NCBI GenBank assembly: GCA_021234155.1
Contig: JAJEKV010000017.1
Span: 5,995,901 to 6,059,900, forward strand
Source of the DNA: Isoetes taiwanensis
Taxonomy: Eukaryota > Streptophyta > Lycopodiopsida > Isoetales > Isoetaceae
Direction of reading: 5' to 3'
Length of the DNA stretch: 64,000 nucleotides
Under the pieces are notes generated by a model that saw only the letters and a list, made by a program, of their open reading frames with translations, made no database searches and had not been told where the DNA came from. Numbering within the stretch: the first letter of the stretch is position 1; the number at the start of each line of letters is the position of its first letter. This document shows positions 23,886 through 34,900 of the stretch, one piece after another. The position numbers were made by a program, and so were the translations under genes.

Positions 23886-24299
23886 AATCGCTAATTTGGA
23901 GCTGGACTTTATTACAAGCTTGTGGCTCGACTTGCGAAGGCCTATGGAGAGGCTTTGAAGCATGTGCAGCTGATTTGAAGGGAGAAGGGAGAAGAGTGAG
24001 ACATGGTATATTCTGGAATCAATTCTCGGGTTTACAATCTTTGTATCTAACAAAAAGTGGTGAAGTTTTATTTTAGTGCCCATTCTCGCCTCGCGAAGGA
24101 GGATTAAAAATCATTGTCTAATTATTTATATTTATTATATTATATAAAAGATTTTATTAATGCATATATATTAATAAAATATTACTTATTTATTAATAAT
24201 GTTATATTAATATAATTTGATGTTATTTCTCTTAAGTTACTAATGGTTCTTTTGTGAAACGCCTTGTTTAGACATGGGGATGTATGGGAGGAAATTTTG

Positions 24300-24560
24300 G
24301 GAATCCTCTACCACTTTTCCCCTTCCCCTCCACTTTTTAAGGTGCCCTTGCCGTCCCCGTCCACTTTTTCCCCTTTGAAGGTCCCCTTGCTCCTCCCTCT
24401 CCACTTTTGCCCCTTTTCCCTTTCGAAGGTCCATTTGCCCCCTTGACCCTTTTGCCTCTCCCCTTCTCCCCCCTTTGCCCCTACCCCTCCCCTCTTGCCC
24501 CTTTGAAGGTCCCCTTGCCCTTGCCCCTTTGCCCCTTTCCTTTTCCACCGTTTCTACTGT
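24300..24560. repeat. Pyrimidine-rich low-complexity tract
   Basis: C/T-rich sequence with the word TTTGAAGGTCC or TTTCGAAGGTCC returning at about 24375, 24420 and 24500, separated by runs of CCCCTTTGCCC type. The open frames on both strands here are by-products of the composition. Confidence 0.8.
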
Positions 24561-25339
24561 TGTTTGTAAAAATTGTGAAAAATATCATGAATTAGTTCTT
24601 GTTGTATGATGTGAAATTCTAATAGTGATTCAAAGCAAAACTTGGTAATTCTGCATGGGTCTCGCTTTACTGCATGCAACTATTAGAATATGTGTCCACT
24701 TTAATGTAATGCATTTTATGCATTTTTTGTTTTAAAAATTTTCAGGTTGCTATAACAACTGGCGGATATGTATATTTGCCTCATTAGTCTTGTCTTCATC
24801 TCACTGCTACTATTATAGAGAGCAAAAGAGATCAGAAAAATTCCTAGATGCATGAGTTCTTTAGCGGCGATGGTCTATGTGCATCTTTTATCTTTTGCTC
24901 TTTGGCAACCATTCATTTGAAGCTTTGTCTTTTTTATAATAGGCCATTGCAATCAAAGAAAGTTGTACGTACTTCTCACCTTGCTCGATGGGAGGGATGA
25001 AGATCCTTATCCCTCACCTGACTAAGCTGCCCTTTTGTCAACCGGTTAGTGGAAATTCCTATTTTCTTCATGCAATTCTTTGATTTCTTTTGTTGCCCTT
25101 CTATATCTATGTCTTTGTCCTGACTCTAGATGGTGGTCTTGTGTTCATGGATGAAAAGAACCGTTGATCAGGCAGCAAAATAGGAACACAATTCATGTCT
25201 TACAAAGGCTATTCACATCCAGAAGATTCACAAAGTTATATTTCTAAATTGTGAAGTGAATGGTGCTCTTCAGGCTGGTACCTTCGAAGTATTAGAAAAA
25301 AGGATGTTATGGCACCGATAAGTTTGTTCCAGCATTTTG

Positions 25340-25490
25340 GCAATGGCAAAAAAGCGTGACCATTGTGCCACCTTTGAAATTGTAATATGGCACGACAGGA
25401 AAGCATAACCATTGTGCCACTTTTAAAATTATAATAGGAGAATGTCTTACCCATTCACAATTTCCACCTTTGCAATTGTAATCAGAGACC
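25340..25490. repeat. Degenerate short direct repeats
   Basis: CCATTGTGCCACCTTTGAAA near 25360 recurs near 25410 as CCATTGTGCCACTTTTAAAA, and a weaker third part (CCACCTTTGCAATTGTAAT) lies near 25466. They stand a few hundred bases upstream of the HUH-endonuclease ORF and might be part of that element's 5' region. Confidence 0.6.
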
Positions 25491-25788
25491 ATTTTTTGAA
25501 TTTATGCCACTATGTTTGAGCTCATAATGTGGCCCCGATTAAAAATCGTAGTTTTAGAACTCTAGATTTCTGAAGGTTTGTCGGGGTATTCATATCTAAA
25601 TGCGTATGAAGCTGATGCTGGCATGTGGATTTTGAGAAGAAGTTGCATGTAGTGCTTGCGAAAACTCAGATAAGATCCCGCGTGCGCCCTAGGCATATAG
25701 CAAGCAGCCAAGGCCTTTCTAAATCCGTTCCCTGCAGGTGTCGGCATGGCCATGAAGCGGATGGACAGGCCCTTTTTACATATTTGTT

Positions 25789-26904
25789 GTGCTCGGTGGT
25801 TCTTCAAACAGGTGGGCGCCTCCCTCCTTGTGTCTTATTTTTGTACTTGCAAGAAAGGGGAGGGGTGCAAGAGCCCATGCCCCCATCCCGGCTGTTGGTG
25901 CGATGCCTGCCATATCTACTAGTGCACAGATGCATCCTATCCGACATGTTGCTGCCATGCCTGGCACATCTAGCTCTGGACAGACCCAAGAACCTCCTGC
26001 CATGCCCAATTCCTCCATGAGTTGGAGGGTAATTGACGTGTCTGTCACATTAGGTCTGTCAGGCCCGGACGTGCCCCTTAGTTTCTATGAAGCCTTATCA
26101 TCCTTTTATGATAGAAGATGCATAGCAGAGGCTGTTGCCTTGGAGAGGGACTCGTCTGCAGATCACTTACATGTCCAAAGTATTTTGAGAGCACGTTATA
26201 AAACTCCCAAGACAATCAATGAAGCTATCAAGAGACTTCAACTAGCTATGTAAGCCAGCTGGTGTTGTTTTGGTCTGTAAGATGCCTAAGAATACGAGGA
26301 TCCACTGCTTTGAAGGGATGGTGCGCTACTGTATGAAGGATATCAGAAAGGGGCATTATTCATGTCATCTGCATAATGTGACTGATTCCATGATAGAAAA
26401 GGATAAGGACCTCTACTTGTGGTGGTGTGCTGGAGATACCAAGGGCCTCTGTGTTCTTGACAATTGCAACCTCTTGAATAAGGCAGCGCATTTTGTTTGC
26501 TATCATGGGGGACTCCGCGTCACACCGAGTCTGAATTTCACTTTGGCTAGAATGGTTAGAAGTGGCAAGTATATCATGTCCAGCAGCTGGATAATCCCTT
26601 CTAACACAGCCCACGTCAGTGAACACAGGGTCCGTGCATTCTGGAGGGTTCTCCTCAATCCTGCTCGTTGCATGCCATCAGATATCCGAACAATCCTATA
26701 TGGCCTGCCAGCTGGCTATGTGCCAGTTCAGAGAATGGGTCTGGCAGATGGGGGTACTGGTATCACTCGGTCCCTGCTGATGAGTCTGATGAGAATTTCC
26801 ATGACCTGTGTGACCCTAGGTTCAGCCCTGAGCTTGTCATATCCGACCATGATGTTGATTACATTCCAGTCTACACAGGAGATCGCACCATGGTTGTTAG
26901 CTAG
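25789..26904 (+). pseudogene. HUH (rolling-circle replication) endonuclease of a mobile element
   Basis: The three signature motifs of replication-initiator HUH endonucleases occur in order. Motif I-like DVSVTL is at about 26038-26055; motif II, the metal-binding HLH in DHLHVQ, at 26164-26172; motif III, YCMKD, with the Tyr at 26327-26329 and the Lys at 26336-26338. The HLH-to-Tyr distance is about 52 residues. The first block ends at a TAA (26251-26253), and the frame continues one base over, just before motif III, so a frameshift separates motifs II and III. A second shift near 26740 leads to an acidic block (DESDENFHDLCDP) ending with TAG at 26902-26904. Between lie long readable stretches without a GxxxxGK[ST] helicase motif. 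Such proteins nick DNA through the Tyr to start rolling-circle transposition or replication. A Replitron-like transposon is my best guess; a Helitron lacks support and a CRESS-virus-derived insertion is less likely without a helicase. Confidence 0.6.
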
Positions 26905-26969
26905 GTCGGTTAGATGTTTCGTGTTTGTACAGTTTCCTTTATATATTGCTTATCTCGTGCAGATTTGAA

Positions 26970-27380
26970 ATGGAAGTGGATGCGAATGCCGAAGATGGTG
27001 CAGGCCATCCTGTCCTCCTCATAGATTCTTCCATCATCAGTTCTAGCATTGATGCCTCCCATCCAGATGCGCAGGCCTACCCACCGGAGCTTGAGGAGAC
27101 GTTCTGTGCTGAGGAGTTTGTTAGGCAGCTGGTTCAGATTGGTGCAGAAATACATAGGATGGCAGCTTCAATGCGCATTCTCAGGTGCCAACTCCGCAGA
27201 TTCTACTTGGCAATTGACACTGCGATGAGCAGTGTTGCGTGGGAGCGTCTCTGAGTGGCCACATCTGAGCTTCATACTCTTAGGCCCCAAATGAGCCTTG
27301 CAAGAGCGCTTCTCTCACAAGAGATCTGGCAATTGGATATCGTCATAAGGCAGGCTCGCTCTGGAGAGCTACGCAACTAG
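26970..27380 (+). pseudogene. Second ORF of the HUH element, helical, function unknown
   Basis: An ATG at 26970, just after a TTATCTCGTGCAG that could be a splice acceptor, opens an acidic frame (MEVDANAEDGAGHPVLLIDS). It continues into an amphipathic stretch (FVRQLVQIGAEIHRM, ILRCQLRRFYLAID) and ends at TGA at 27252-27254. In another frame the sequence goes on without a break (SELHTLRPQM, ARALLSQEIWQLDIVIRQ) to TAG at 27378-27380, so one frameshift near 27250 is likely. I recognise no domain. It may be the C-terminal exon of the HUH protein or a separate accessory protein. Confidence 0.4.
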
Positions 27381-27622
27381 CTTCATATGTTCATGGTTAT
27401 GTCCTCTTGCTTTCGTGTGGTGTTCTTCCTTTGTGCTGTTATTGTGATGGCGAACAAGCCACCTCTATACTTGTCATTCCATCAATGTATATACGACGTG
27501 TTTGTGCTGTAAAAAAAAGAGCGGATGTGGTTAATTTGCTTCATTTGTCGTGTTGTATTCATGTGATGTTGTGTTGTGTTCATGTGTTGTTGTATTGTAT
27601 TCATGTGTTGTTGTGTTGTGCA

Positions 27623-27766
27623 GGTTGGAGTGTGGCTGAATATTGCTCCAACCCATGGTGTTGGGGCGCCCCTATTAAATGGGGTCAATTTGACCCCATG
27701 CTGACTCGTCGCAGAAGGTTGGGATCTTCCGGGCCAGCATATTCCACACAAGATGCTGTCATCTAA
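27623..27766 (+). CDS. Exon-like block downstream of the HUH element
   Basis: After GTTGTGCAG, a good splice acceptor, an open block reads SVAEYCSNPWCWGAPIKWGQ and then DPMLTRRRRLGSSGPAYST, with a stop at 27764-27766. The Cys/Trp-rich composition looks coding rather than random. Upstream of it (27545-27622) is a short tandem repeat, TGTTGTGTTCATG-like with a period of about 21 bp, which may lie in an intron. It could be the last exon of the element's gene; the family is not recognised. Confidence 0.3.
   Translation, partial: GWSVAEYCSNPWCWGAPIKWGQFDPMLTRRRRLGSSGPAYSTQDAVI
27679..27699. repeat. Perfect 10-bp-arm palindrome
   Basis: ATGGGGTCAA, one T, then TTGACCCCAT. It lies near the 3' side of the HUH element. 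Rolling-circle transposons often carry a short GC-rich hairpin close to their 3' end, so it may be structural, but it also lies inside the exon-like block. Confidence 0.6.
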
Positions 27767-27769
27767 CGG

Positions 27770-28900
27770 CCACCAAGCTATAACACACACACTAAGCTAT
27801 AATACACACCAAGCTGTATGTTTGAGCTCATACATGAACACACTGAGAAATATGTGCATGATGAAGAAGACAAATTGTTCGTCAAGCACATTATCTAATA
27901 AAATAAATGACAATTCTAACAAAAATAAACAAAATAGAATGATAATATATGCAATTTATTGTGATAGGTGTCCTCGGCACCAATGCTATCTTAATATTGC
28001 CTTTGTTTCTTTACTTGTTACTTATGAAACTAAATACTAAATATTGTGTTTCGTTGAAGCACAAAACGTTTTATTATGCAATAGAAATGAGATGTTATGG
28101 TCTCCAAACATGTACATTGGTTGTGCTCAACGTGGATCATTACCTCAGATGTATTTTTATTCAATTAACCACTTGGTTTCTACAATGCATCTTATAAGAT
28201 GGCATATAGCATAACATAGTATATTGCTTGTATGCATCTTACGAGATCATTTAAAAATGTAGCTCATCTTGACAAACAACACACAGTAAAACATTCACAA
28301 TGTTCACAATGTGTTAAATAAATCTTCTGTGGAAATACCAAATGTTACAATGTTTCTTAAATAATCTTCTAACTAATATATGCAAAAAAGTAGGTACTTA
28401 CTCATAACCGGACACTGATTTTCCTAGATGTTAGATTGCACACCGATTGCTTAATCTTTCTTCCCAGGGATCAAAAATGAAATAAAATTTGGAGCAGTGA
28501 TTGACTTCACTGCATACGGGGTGGCAAAAAAAGAGAAATGTTTGCGGCTTCCGTGATAAATTTCTTATAACCCTAAACATAGACCTTGGGATAGTTCTTC
28601 CATACAGCTTTCCAACATTCCTACCACAAAACTAATGCAAAATTCCATTGGAACATGGACAGAGAGAGCATAAAAGAAAGTGCAGCCAGGTCAAAGATAA
28701 TCAGACCTAGCTCTGCTACAAAGTTGTTACAACCAATGCCTTTATTAAAAGTGTCAAATACACAACATATGCAAAGCTAGCATATGCAGAACATAGCAGC
28801 TTCAACCCATATTTTACATAACTATTGGAGATCAAATATTTATTACAACCGCCTGAACTGCCACGGTAGCCTCCCACATTGAAATTAAAGAATGGTGATC
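27770..28900. other. Intergenic AT-rich DNA between the HUH element and SCD2
   Basis: No gene recognised. Short CACACACTAAGCTATAA-type repetition occurs at 27770-27815. The 3' untranslated region of SCD2 (minus strand) should extend a few hundred bases into this interval; I could not fix its end. Confidence 0.4.
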
Positions 28901-28923
28901 TACAATGTCCAAAATTGACGCTT

Positions 28924-31900
28924 TTACCCTTCAGCCTCCGTGGTGGGGGGGTTAGGCTTCTGGTTGCTTGCTTCTTGGGCAATCTCCCTCCTTGAGGACT
29001 CCCAAAGCTGATCTTCTATGCCCAACATCCGTATTTGCAGTAACCCTCTCTCAACTATTCAAGATTAAACCCGATAAGTATTAGAAACATATAAACCTCG
29101 GCCCTGTAAAATACTAGTTTATCCTAATGCTCTATTATCTACTTACAGAAAATGGACAACACGTAGATGGGTATGGCAATCCAATCATGTTTAGTGACAT
29201 CCACTCTTCTCACCAGCACAAATAACTTTATTTTCTCTGACTCTTTGACATTCATATCTATATGTTCATTATAAAGGAACAGATAAGTCATTCGTACCAT
29301 CAACAGCATCATGAGGAGTGGGCTCCTGAGTGCTTCTGCTGATCCAGTACTGCAGTCGTTCATCCGCAATATCATCTTCCACGCCATTGCTTTTGGCTCG
29401 GCGCCACAAGTAGATCAACCAGGCCTGTTTTATAAGATAATAACCGTTGCTGTGGATATACATATCTAACAAAGATGGTTCTAATAGTGAACCTGCTACA
29501 GGGAATTACCTGCTTGAACTGGACGTCCTCGATCTCTTCATTGCTCAGTTCTAACCTCCAAAAACACGAGTTAATGACAATATCTTACAGTTCAGAAAGT
29601 ACAAAAGACAATTCTTATACAGCATTACCTATCGACTCGACAAGCCTGGAGCCATCTGCTCCCCTTCCACTAGAAGTATCTGAAAGTACAAATCAGTTGT
29701 TTCAGGGGATGCGTCCAAATAAATGTCTTCAAATTTTTATGGTTATGCGTCCAACTTCACATTCCCACAAATATCACTTATTATAAGCTGTATAATTGGA
29801 ATTTCAGCCACCTCTGCTGTGTGCTACCATTCTTTATTTACATAGAAATCACTGTTCTCTGAAAATAATTTCCTGCCTGAGTTTCCTATGCTAACATAGA
29901 CGCTGCTGAACTGAAATTAGTGCATTCTTGTCGACCTGGCTAGATTATTCCTTTTTGCCTGCCATCACTGTGACAAGATACTCTCTGCAATCTTCACCCA
30001 TTTCCTTTGCAACGGCGAGATACCTGGTTATAAGGATGGAGGACCAGCCCATGGGTTTTACTCCATGATTTATGTTTCTGTGACTTTACTACAATTTAGA
30101 TTGTAATAATTGACTCCAACTTAAGATATGTTAGATGCATGACCATTCAAACTTCTTTGTTAGAAACACTGGACAAGTCCAGTTAATGCTGAAGATCTCC
30201 ACCTTGTCTACCAAGAAAGGGCAGGAGGTGATCAGGCTATGCTGGAGTGCCTTGAGGATAAAAGGCAGCTTGTTGGAAGAGCAACCCAGGAATTAACTTT
30301 CTTTTGATGATGATTGTGTCTGAAACATTGTTGATGAATAAGATTGAAAATTAAGTAGTGTTCATCTATTGGTCTAATATCTCAATGGATTCTGTCTATA
30401 GTATTATAGTCTTCCAAGGACATAAATGTCTCCAATATTTCGCTTGCTTAACTCATTCCCTAAATGGAAAATAAGTACTAAAAATGCAGTATACATGATA
30501 CCTTGTCCAACGCGAAGCAAACTTGGGCGACGATGCTCAGCCATTGCCAACAAGACTGCATCTTCAATCTTATGCAAATCCATCCATCAATGAACAAAAG
30601 CCACTATTTGAAAAAACCAAATATATGGAAATGAAGTACCTTCAGTGAAGCAAGCTCCCGTAGACCTTTCTCAACAGCAAGCATGCTTTCAATGTTTCCT
30701 TCACCTACGATATCATTGACATCCCGCGAAAACCTTGGATATCTTTTGGGTTCTCCATTGGCTACAGCACTCTCTCCTGCATTGTAGAAACATGGATGTT
30801 ATTTCATTATATTAGTCCTCATTCCTGTTAGTGCTTCATGACTTTGAAGGACTAGAGAAAGACGACCACCATGAAGCATAAGCTAATAGAGAAGAATTAA
30901 CATCTTGAGGTATGACTGGCACATATAGCCATGCCATGTCAGCAACAAGTGGATGAGTCTGCATCATAGTCATCAACATTCGTGTAGTATGATAATACTC
31001 AAACATCCCCGCTGATGACGTGATGACGTGCATGGCTGACAAACTAATAGAAATGAAACGCTAACTAGAACAAAATGCTAACATCAGCCCTGAAATCAAA
31101 TACTACTCATAAGGAAGTTCAAACTCAGCCACAACATAAGCCATGGCTGCCAAAGCATAGTCTTGAACCACATCTTTCTGCCTCTGTACCATTCTCTTTT
31201 CTTGTCAACATAAGAACCATTCATAATCAAACTCTGTCTGATATAGAAGAGCATGTAAAAGTCTTTGTTTGTAACCTTTAGCCTTAAATGATTTGTAAGA
31301 CTGCCACTCATCAAAAGAAAACTTGCAATGATTCTTTGTATCATGCGAACCACACTGAAATTCACAAAATTGTCCAGATAACACTTTTGACCATGTACCA
31401 GTCTTAGCATTTATATTATGATATTCAGCAACATCAATAATCAGTAAGACCTGATTTCTTAATGTAAACACTTGCAACTAACTATCAACAGCTGGATTAA
31501 TCCTTCATCATCAATGCAAGAAAGCATATCCCGGCATCCAAGCCCAGCATCATCCAAGCTCTGATCATGTGGACAAGTGAGTGGAATATCTAAATTCATG
31601 TAAGGTGGCAAATTTAATTCATGTTGACTCAAGTTTATATGAGTCTTTGATATGAATATCCAACCAAGGAACTCCTGGACTAACTCATTTTTCAAATCCG
31701 CAACATGTACTCGATACCCAAACATTTGATCGCAAAAAAATCACATGTGAGAAATGATCATACAATACTGCTGAGATATACTACCACAACCATCTTTAGC
31801 AAATTTACCTGAACATTCTAACTGCTGAAGCTGATGCTGTCTCTACTATATGATATGAATCTTAACTCCTTCATAAAACTGGCAGTCCTGTGACAATTGA

Positions 31901-34900
31901 AGATGAGAATATATACCAATTTCATTTTTAGCAGCCGGACCTTGTTCATCCTTGTCCTGTGAAATGGCCTGATTTGCATCTGCCTGTGCTACAATATCAT
32001 TCCAGATCTCCTCAACCAAGGAACCATATCTAGCATCCAGAAAAGGCGATTCTAATTGTAACTCCATTATTTCATAAGAACTCTCTGCAGATAGATTTTC
32101 TCCATGCATGGATAAATCAGAAGACTCGAGGAACTGATATACACTTTGATGAGCATTTAAACAAGGTTTAAAGTATCTGTTGCAAACCAAGATTGAGTGA
32201 CAAATAAGAAATACCTTCTTGTTGCCACAGATTTATATTGCCTTTGACATCATCTAATATGTCAGAATGCTCCATTACTTTTTCAGTTCCAATACTTGCC
32301 AACGTATCCCAAAAAACTCCATTGCAATCATAGATCAGCCTGAATATCAGGAATTGGTAAGGAAATATCAACTAGCACTGCTGACACTTCAGGAATTTGC
32401 ATCATACCAGGTTTCTGACGTTTCTTCTTTCTCTTTGTCTTTTGCTTCTCCATTTTAAATTCCCAGAGTTCCCTTAGAACTTGTAAACTGACGTGACACC
32501 CATGGATGGACGTGCAAATCTACTATTGCTTGAATCAAGTCCAATGCACGTGCATCTCTCAACTCATATCCTTGGTTATTTAGCTCTGCTTTATTAACCT
32601 GACCATTCACAATTTCCTAAATACCTTGTATGGAGAAGCTGTCTTATAGACCTTCAATTGGGAATATTTGCCATAAGCTAAAGACTTAAGATCCTTCAAA
32701 TGATACATCTCTAACACAGTACAATTCAATCTTCTCAAACCTTCTTAGACTCGCGCAAATCTAATAGAATAAAGATCTCAGGAAAGCACAGACCCAGATT
32801 CAACTCCCTTGCATGTGAAATAGCTGCTTTCCCAGTTTCACAATTCCGCTGCCTTTTATTTACACGTTTCTTTGACCCCAACTATATCGATCTCTGTGCT
32901 TTTGCCAAAAATAACCCACGAAACAATTCCTACTCAATTCCGGCAACAGTTCCAGTCAATACACCCTATCCGGTTCCAGAAATAGATCCTGCAAAAAAAT
33001 GATCTGACCAAATTGCTCATCCCTCTGGCCAGATTTGTTGCAACTCAAAAAGAGACGTCCAAATACTGCAGATCCAGATCCGACCACGGCAGATCCAATC
33101 CCACCAAAAACATCAGGATTCTTTCACAAACGGGAAAAAAAAATTAAAAAACTGTCCTTCAAAGAGGCTCTGAAACCATGTAAGTGCTCTATGATTTAGA
33201 AGGAATAGAGAAAGACGACCAGCATGAAGCATAAGCTACTAGAGAAGAACTAATCTAGGGTTGCATGACTATGGCATAAGGTTAAGTGTGTGACATTTCA
33301 TTTTCCTTTTCCTCTAAGCCAATAAAAGCATCATCTATAAAGAGAACTGTAGGTTCGGAGCTTTAATTTTTATGTCAGAGGTCCATATTTGGACACTCTC
33401 ACAAAAATTAACGAAGAAGTTCCTAACTTCCACCTGGAACTAGTGATTGGCCACTCGTACATAGGTTTAACTAGGAAAAATAGCATCAGTAGCTGTAGTT
33501 TAATTCAGATCCATTCCTATCTTTCGAGGCAAACCCATGCCCTTCCTGGAGTCTTGCCATCAAAAACTTCCAGATAAGGCAATTGGATTACAACAACTGG
33601 GCCAATTTCCAAACGTGAACTAAATGATTATGTGTCAGATTATCATATAAGGCATTTTCTCTCATCCTATGAAGGGATTCTTCAACCTGTTTCTCCACGG
33701 CTCCCTTCAGAAGAATCCTCTCTCGCCTTCTGACCAGCAGATAGCACCACTTCAAGTGGAAGTGGTGCAAATGAGGACCAATGTTCATGCTTCGAGCTTG
33801 CAATTTCAGGATGAACTCCTGCAATTGGCACCAAGCATTATTAGGACAATCGATTACATTCCTGTGGAAAAGGAGCACTGAAAGTTCTCACCATAACGCA
33901 CCGCTAATCCCCAATACCGTGCAAGCCAACAACGCTTTAAAACAACTTCTTCCTGGTGGGCATTCATGCAACAATTAATAGTGGAGATATGGTGCAGCAA
34001 AAACAAAGAATGACGAAATTAAGCTTCTTGAAATGCCCAGGTACCATTTCTTCTTGTGTGAGTATCATTCTGTGAGTCATAGTGCGCAGGGCCTTTGCTT
34101 CAGCTTCTGCCTCCCTTGCCTGTGCAGAAGCAGCAACTGCCTCGTCTCTTGCAGCCTGGATGAACAAACAGGTGTTCTTTCAAATTCTTAATAAGAAACA
34201 AACAAACTAAAGTTACTCCAGTCAATTACCTCTGCTTCTAGACGTAAAGCTGCAATTTCATCTTCCCGCACATCTTTAGATTGCTTTGCAGCTTTCAGGG
34301 CAGCCTGCAAGAAATACCAAAAATTTGGAAAAGAAGAGCCAGCTGTCTAAGAAACAAATATATGTGGCCATAACAGAATGATTGGTGCCTAGAACCCATT
34401 ATATAAATTGATAGCCAGGGATTTCAATATTGCTATGTGCCTAACCTACCTTCTCGTAACAGTGTGGCCCCTTTAGAGACTGGGATATTCTATTCTCCTC
34501 TTCTGACCTGGCTTTTTCTAGGGCAGTCCCACTGGTGAAGCCAACTGGAGAAAAGCTTTTCCCCAGGCAAAGCTAATGTTGATTTTAAAATATATAATGT
34601 GTTGCATAGATGCTGTTAGGACTCCATAAGGGACGTATGGCATGCAAGCAGGAGAGGCACCTTGAACAACTTTCCACTGTTAAATACACACTCAAGCATG
34701 TAAGTCATTGCTAATCCTAGCTACAAGGCTCCTGGTCTAGTTGGTGTCCATAACCTAAAAGCCACAGTGACGATCACTCAAATGAAACCTCATTCTGCAA
34801 AGGTTGCAGAGCAGGCTGAGGCCAATCCTCTGTTCTACATGGGCATTGTATTCTTTTGGTTTCCAGCAGTTCCTCCGCTTCAATAAATAGTCTTTGGAAC

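Noticed and set aside
24240-24595. Proline-rich and Gly/Arg-rich proteins on both strands
   Set aside because: The frames are forced by the C/T-rich repeat; there is no start context, motif or splice signal.
25789-26904. Helitron RepHel
   Set aside because: Helitron proteins carry a large PIF1-type helicase after the Rep domain; none is seen here, and the 3' hairpin and CTRR end typical of Helitrons were not found.
30828-33252. LTR retrotransposon in the SCD2 intron
   Set aside because: The direct repeats are only about 75 bp, do not start TG and end CA, and no gag or pol is found between them.
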